A stretch of DNA of 64,000 nt, taken from positions 197,163 through 261,162 of the forward strand of contig NZ_JACGLT010000003.1 in the NCBI RefSeq assembly GCF_014062315.1. The letters are read 5' to 3'. The notes beneath the pieces were generated by a model that worked only from the letters and a program-made list of their open reading frames with translations, was not told where the DNA came from and did no database searches. Positions within the stretch are counted from its first letter, which is position 1. Each line of letters starts with the position of its first letter. Made by a program: the position numbers and the translations under genes. Below are positions 61,640 to 64,000 of this stretch, piece by piece. Origin of the DNA: Gelidibacter maritimus (GTDB lineage Bacteria > Bacteroidota > Bacteroidia > Flavobacteriales > Flavobacteriaceae).

Positions 61640-63523
61640 ATGGAAAAATTAGACTATTTAATAGAAGTTGCTAGTTCTTTAAAATCGAATGATGTATTGG
61701 CAGAGCTGATTTATATAAAGAATCGGTTAGCATCAGATGCATCAGAATTGATATTACCAATTGTTGGAGAGTTTAGTTCAGGAAAAACGACTTTCATTAA
61801 TAAATTAACAGAAGGGAAGAAACTAGAAACGGCTACTAAGCCAACAACTTCAGTTATTTATGAAATCTATTTTGGCAAAGAGAAAGAAAAGGCTGAAATC
61901 ATATTTGAAAATGGGGTCGTGAAAGATGTAGAGGATATTACCTCTATAAAAAACGATCACTTAAATAATGTAAAACGCATTAAAATATACGATACGAGTC
62001 AGAAAATAGCAAACAAAACTATTTTGGTTGATACGCCTGGGATATCTTCAAATAATCCTAAGCATTTAGAAGCACTAAGTAGTTATTTGCCTGAGGCAGA
62101 TGCAATATTTTTATTTTCGGATGTTAATCAACAAATTACCAACTCGCTTTTAGATTTTATTAGCACAAATAACATAGTGCATTTACCGCTGTATTTAGTG
62201 TTGACCAAAAAAGATGATAAAACTAAAGAAGAGTTAGAGAGTATTAAGCAATATATAACTAAACACATCGGATTAGATTTAGATAATATTATCAGTATTT
62301 CCGCAAAGAATAATGATTTAGATGAGTTTTTTCAATTAATGCATAAAATTCAGGATGACAAAAATAATATTATTAATAAAGCTTTAGGATATAGGATAGA
62401 AAAAACAGCTCATTATTTGAAAGCACACATTGAAAACTTAATAGAGAATACAAGCTCTGAATCTAATTTTCAGGATGAAATAAAAAATGAAAGGAGGAAG
62501 CTCGATAGGACAATAACCGCCATAGATAACCTAATTCATGATATCCAGAATGAAATAGATGATATTGAGTATGATGCTGTTAAACAGTTTGAGAGCCAAA
62601 TACATTCTAAATTGAATAGTTTAATTACTAAAAATAGTGAGAATATAGATAATGAAGCCGTTGGCATAATTAATAGTACAGCTAATTTAGTTTTCTCAAA
62701 TTATCAAAAGGAAATTCAAAGAAAGCTATATATGACAGCGTCAGAAAGGAGAAGTTCAGAATTAGTGCCATTGAGGTCAATAGAAGGTATAGATTTTTCA
62801 GGTATTAGTATTGGCCAATTATCTTACGGAATGAATTTATCTGAAGCAGGTCAGAGTACCGTTAAGAATATAGCAACAGGTATAAAGACCGCAGCGGTAA
62901 TTGGCGCAGTCGCAGTAACTGTAGTAACTGCAGGAGCTGCTGGCGCAACAGCAGCCGCTACAGCTACAGCTACAGGTGCTGCACCAGCAGCAACAGGAAC
63001 AGCAGCAGCCGTTAGTTTAGCAAACAAAGCTACAACAGCTATTAACGTCGCAGATACTGCAAGTGATCTTGCTAGTATGCATTCAAATAGACGTTTAAGA
63101 AAAAAAATAGCTGAACAGGCTCAACATGCTGGTAAATATATGGAACATTACAAAAAGCATGTGAAAACCTATGATGACTACAATAAACAAGCTGGACAAA
63201 TGATAAAGCCCAATCAAAAACTCGGATTTATGGAAGGTGCTATTAGCACCGCAACTGATGGAATTATTGGGAAGCCAGAAAGGAAAAGAATGATAAATAA
63301 CTTTTTAAGAGAATCTCTTAATCCTGAGTTCAAAAATAAGTTAAAGACTATTTCTAGTAATCTATTAAATGATATGCGAAATTCATTAAACCAAGAGGCA
63401 ACTATAACCATCAATCAAATCGAAGAACATTTGATCGAGTTAGAAGAACTGAAAAAGAATGAAAAAGAAGGTTTTGATGCTTACATGAAATCACTAAGAC
63501 AATATTTAGAAAAACTATCATAA
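61640..63523 (+). CDS. Dynamin-like GTPase
   Basis: Predicted membrane-remodelling GTPase of 627 residues. The G domain has G1 GEFSSGKT (43-50), a switch threonine in KPTTS (67-71), G3 DTPG (131-134) and G4 TKKD (189-192). Long helical stretches follow (about 245-370), then a low-complexity Ala/Thr-rich hydrophobic segment (about 410-465) that could insert into membrane, then further helices. The neighbouring genes encode a membrane-anchored coiled-coil protein 5 bp downstream and another membrane protein, as in bacterial multi-dynamin systems. Role is inferred; defence or membrane repair are possibilities. Confidence 0.88.
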   Translation: MEKLDYLIEVASSLKSNDVLAELIYIKNRLASDASELILPIVGEFSSGKTTFINKLTEGKKLETATKPTTSVIYEIYFGKEKEKAEIIFENGVVKDVEDITSIKNDHLNNVKRIKIYDTSQKIANKTILVDTPGISSNNPKHLEALSSYLPEADAIFLFSDVNQQITNSLLDFISTNNIVHLPLYLVLTKKDDKTKEELESIKQYITKHIGLDLDNIISISAKNNDLDEFFQLMHKIQDDKNNIINKALGYRIEKTAHYLKAHIENLIENTSSESNFQDEIKNERRKLDRTITAIDNLIHDIQNEIDDIEYDAVKQFESQIHSKLNSLITKNSENIDNEAVGIINSTANLVFSNYQKEIQRKLYMTASERRSSELVPLRSIEGIDFSGISIGQLSYGMNLSEAGQSTVKNIATGIKTAAVIGAVAVTVVTAGAAGATAAATATATGAAPAATGTAAAVSLANKATTAINVADTASDLASMHSNRRLRKKIAEQAQHAGKYMEHYKKHVKTYDDYNKQAGQMIKPNQKLGFMEGAISTATDGIIGKPERKRMINNFLRESLNPEFKNKLKTISSNLLNDMRNSLNQEATITINQIEEHLIELEELKKNEKEGFDAYMKSLRQYLEKLS

Positions 63524-63528
63524 TTAAT

Positions 63529-63918
63529 ATGAGTGGATTAATATTTATTATTGGTGCAGCTGTAGGCGGAGGAGCATGTTATTTTTATTTTTCGAAAAGT
63601 GACAAAGCTTTAAAACAGCAACTTAATGATGTAAATCAGAATCTTCTAACACAACAAAAAACAGCTTCTTTAGAGCTGAAGGATTTGGAGTATGAATTAC
63701 AATTAAAAGGTCATGAATTAAAAAAAACACTAAAAGAAAATGACTCAACTGAAGATAGAATTGATGATTTACATTTTGATCTTTCTAAATTAAAAAAGGA
63801 AAATCAATACTTAAAGGAAGAAAACGAGAAGTTTTCGTCAATTACTAGAGAGTATGAAATGCTTTTCAAAGCAAAAAAAGATGAAATAGCAAAATTAAAA
63901 AGTCAACTGAATAAGTAA
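63529..63918 (+). CDS. Membrane-anchored coiled-coil protein
   Basis: Protein of 129 residues. One N-terminal membrane segment (SGLIFIIGAAVGGGACYFYF, about 2-21) is followed by a charged helical stalk to the end with heptad-like Leu and Lys/Glu spacing (LKKENQYLKEENEKFSS, IAKLKSQL). It lies 5 bp after the dynamin-like gene and 5 bp before the next, so the three should be cotranscribed. A scaffold or tether for the GTPase is a reasonable inference. Confidence 0.75.
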   Translation: MSGLIFIIGAAVGGGACYFYFSKSDKALKQQLNDVNQNLLTQQKTASLELKDLEYELQLKGHELKKTLKENDSTEDRIDDLHFDLSKLKKENQYLKEENEKFSSITREYEMLFKAKKDEIAKLKSQLNK

Positions 63919-63923
63919 TTTAA

Positions 63924-64000
63924 ATGGATTATCTAACAATTATAATTGCCGTAGTAGCATTATTACTTGGAGCAATTTTAAGCTTTTTTTTTGCCCCGAA
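63924..64000 (+). CDS. Membrane protein, 3' end cut by window
   Basis: Begins MDYLTIIIAVVALLLGAI and goes on LSFFFAP to the window edge. The first 20 or so residues are a membrane segment like that of the upstream coiled-coil protein. Only 25 codons are visible, so identity cannot be given. Tight spacing puts it in the dynamin operon. Confidence 0.6.
   Translation, partial: MDYLTIIIAVVALLLGAILSFFFAP

Overview
The window comes from a member of the Bacteroidota, almost certainly a marine-type Flavobacteriaceae. The evidence is the GLPGLI-family secreted proteins, Oar-type and carboxypeptidase-regulatory TonB-receptor-like outer membrane proteins, a metalloprotease with a type IX secretion (T9SS) C-terminal sorting domain, TAnnTTTG promoter boxes in place of E. 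coli-type -10 boxes, and lack of clear Shine-Dalgarno sites. I saw no rRNA, tRNA or CRISPR array.

Layout. 1-2208: the 3' part of a patatin/outer-membrane phospholipase. 2209-10140: a tandem array on the minus strand. Each unit has a long conserved leader, a small secreted peptide with two cysteines exactly 33 residues apart end to end, a GLPGLI protein, and an outer membrane beta-barrel protein. Only the last barrel gene is intact; two are collapsed to the same short remnant, and a fourth survives only as its final strand. 10.1-17.8 kb: aromatic amino acid catabolism (homogentisate dioxygenase, 4-hydroxyphenylpyruvate dioxygenase, a tryptophan 2,3-dioxygenase relative), then a DUF3108 protein, an M23 peptidase lipoprotein and glucose-6-phosphate isomerase. 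17.9-21.3 kb: an Oar-like receptor. 21.3-22.4 kb: palindromic GCCCC...GGGGC repeats. 22.4-25.4 kb: rplM-rpsI-rpsB-tsf on the minus strand. 25.7-28.8 kb: a Bcr/CflA efflux pump, a broken REP-associated transposase carrying its own palindrome, and a YebC-type regulator.

28.8-32.6 kb is low in genes, AT-rich and decayed. It holds an exported protein built from four ribosomal-L7/L12-C-terminal-like domains and a broken gene. 32.6-36.1 kb: a NUDIX protein translationally coupled to a PLD-helicase-DUF3427 protein. 36.3-38.7 kb: two dehydrogenases and a small lipoprotein. 38.9-49.6 kb is a DNA repair block: polA, dinB, a PIN/antitoxin pair, a DnaE2-like polymerase, a divergent LexA-like self-cleaving regulator and a DEDDh exonuclease/GIY-YIG nuclease fusion. 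50.1-52.4 kb: a tiny membrane peptide ORF coupled to a T9SS metalloprotease. 52.6-57.8 kb: a sodium/sugar symporter divergent from galM-galK-galT (Leloir pathway). 57.9-60.2 kb: a polysaccharide flippase and a WYL regulator. 60.6-64 kb: small proteins followed by a dynamin-like GTPase, a membrane-anchored coiled-coil protein and a truncated membrane protein.

The most unusual material is the peptide/GLPGLI/barrel array, the exported L7/L12-like repeat protein, the 7-bp-period intergenic repeats (several just upstream of start codons), and the dynamin-centred operon at the right edge. All functional statements are from sequence reading and family knowledge; no search was run.
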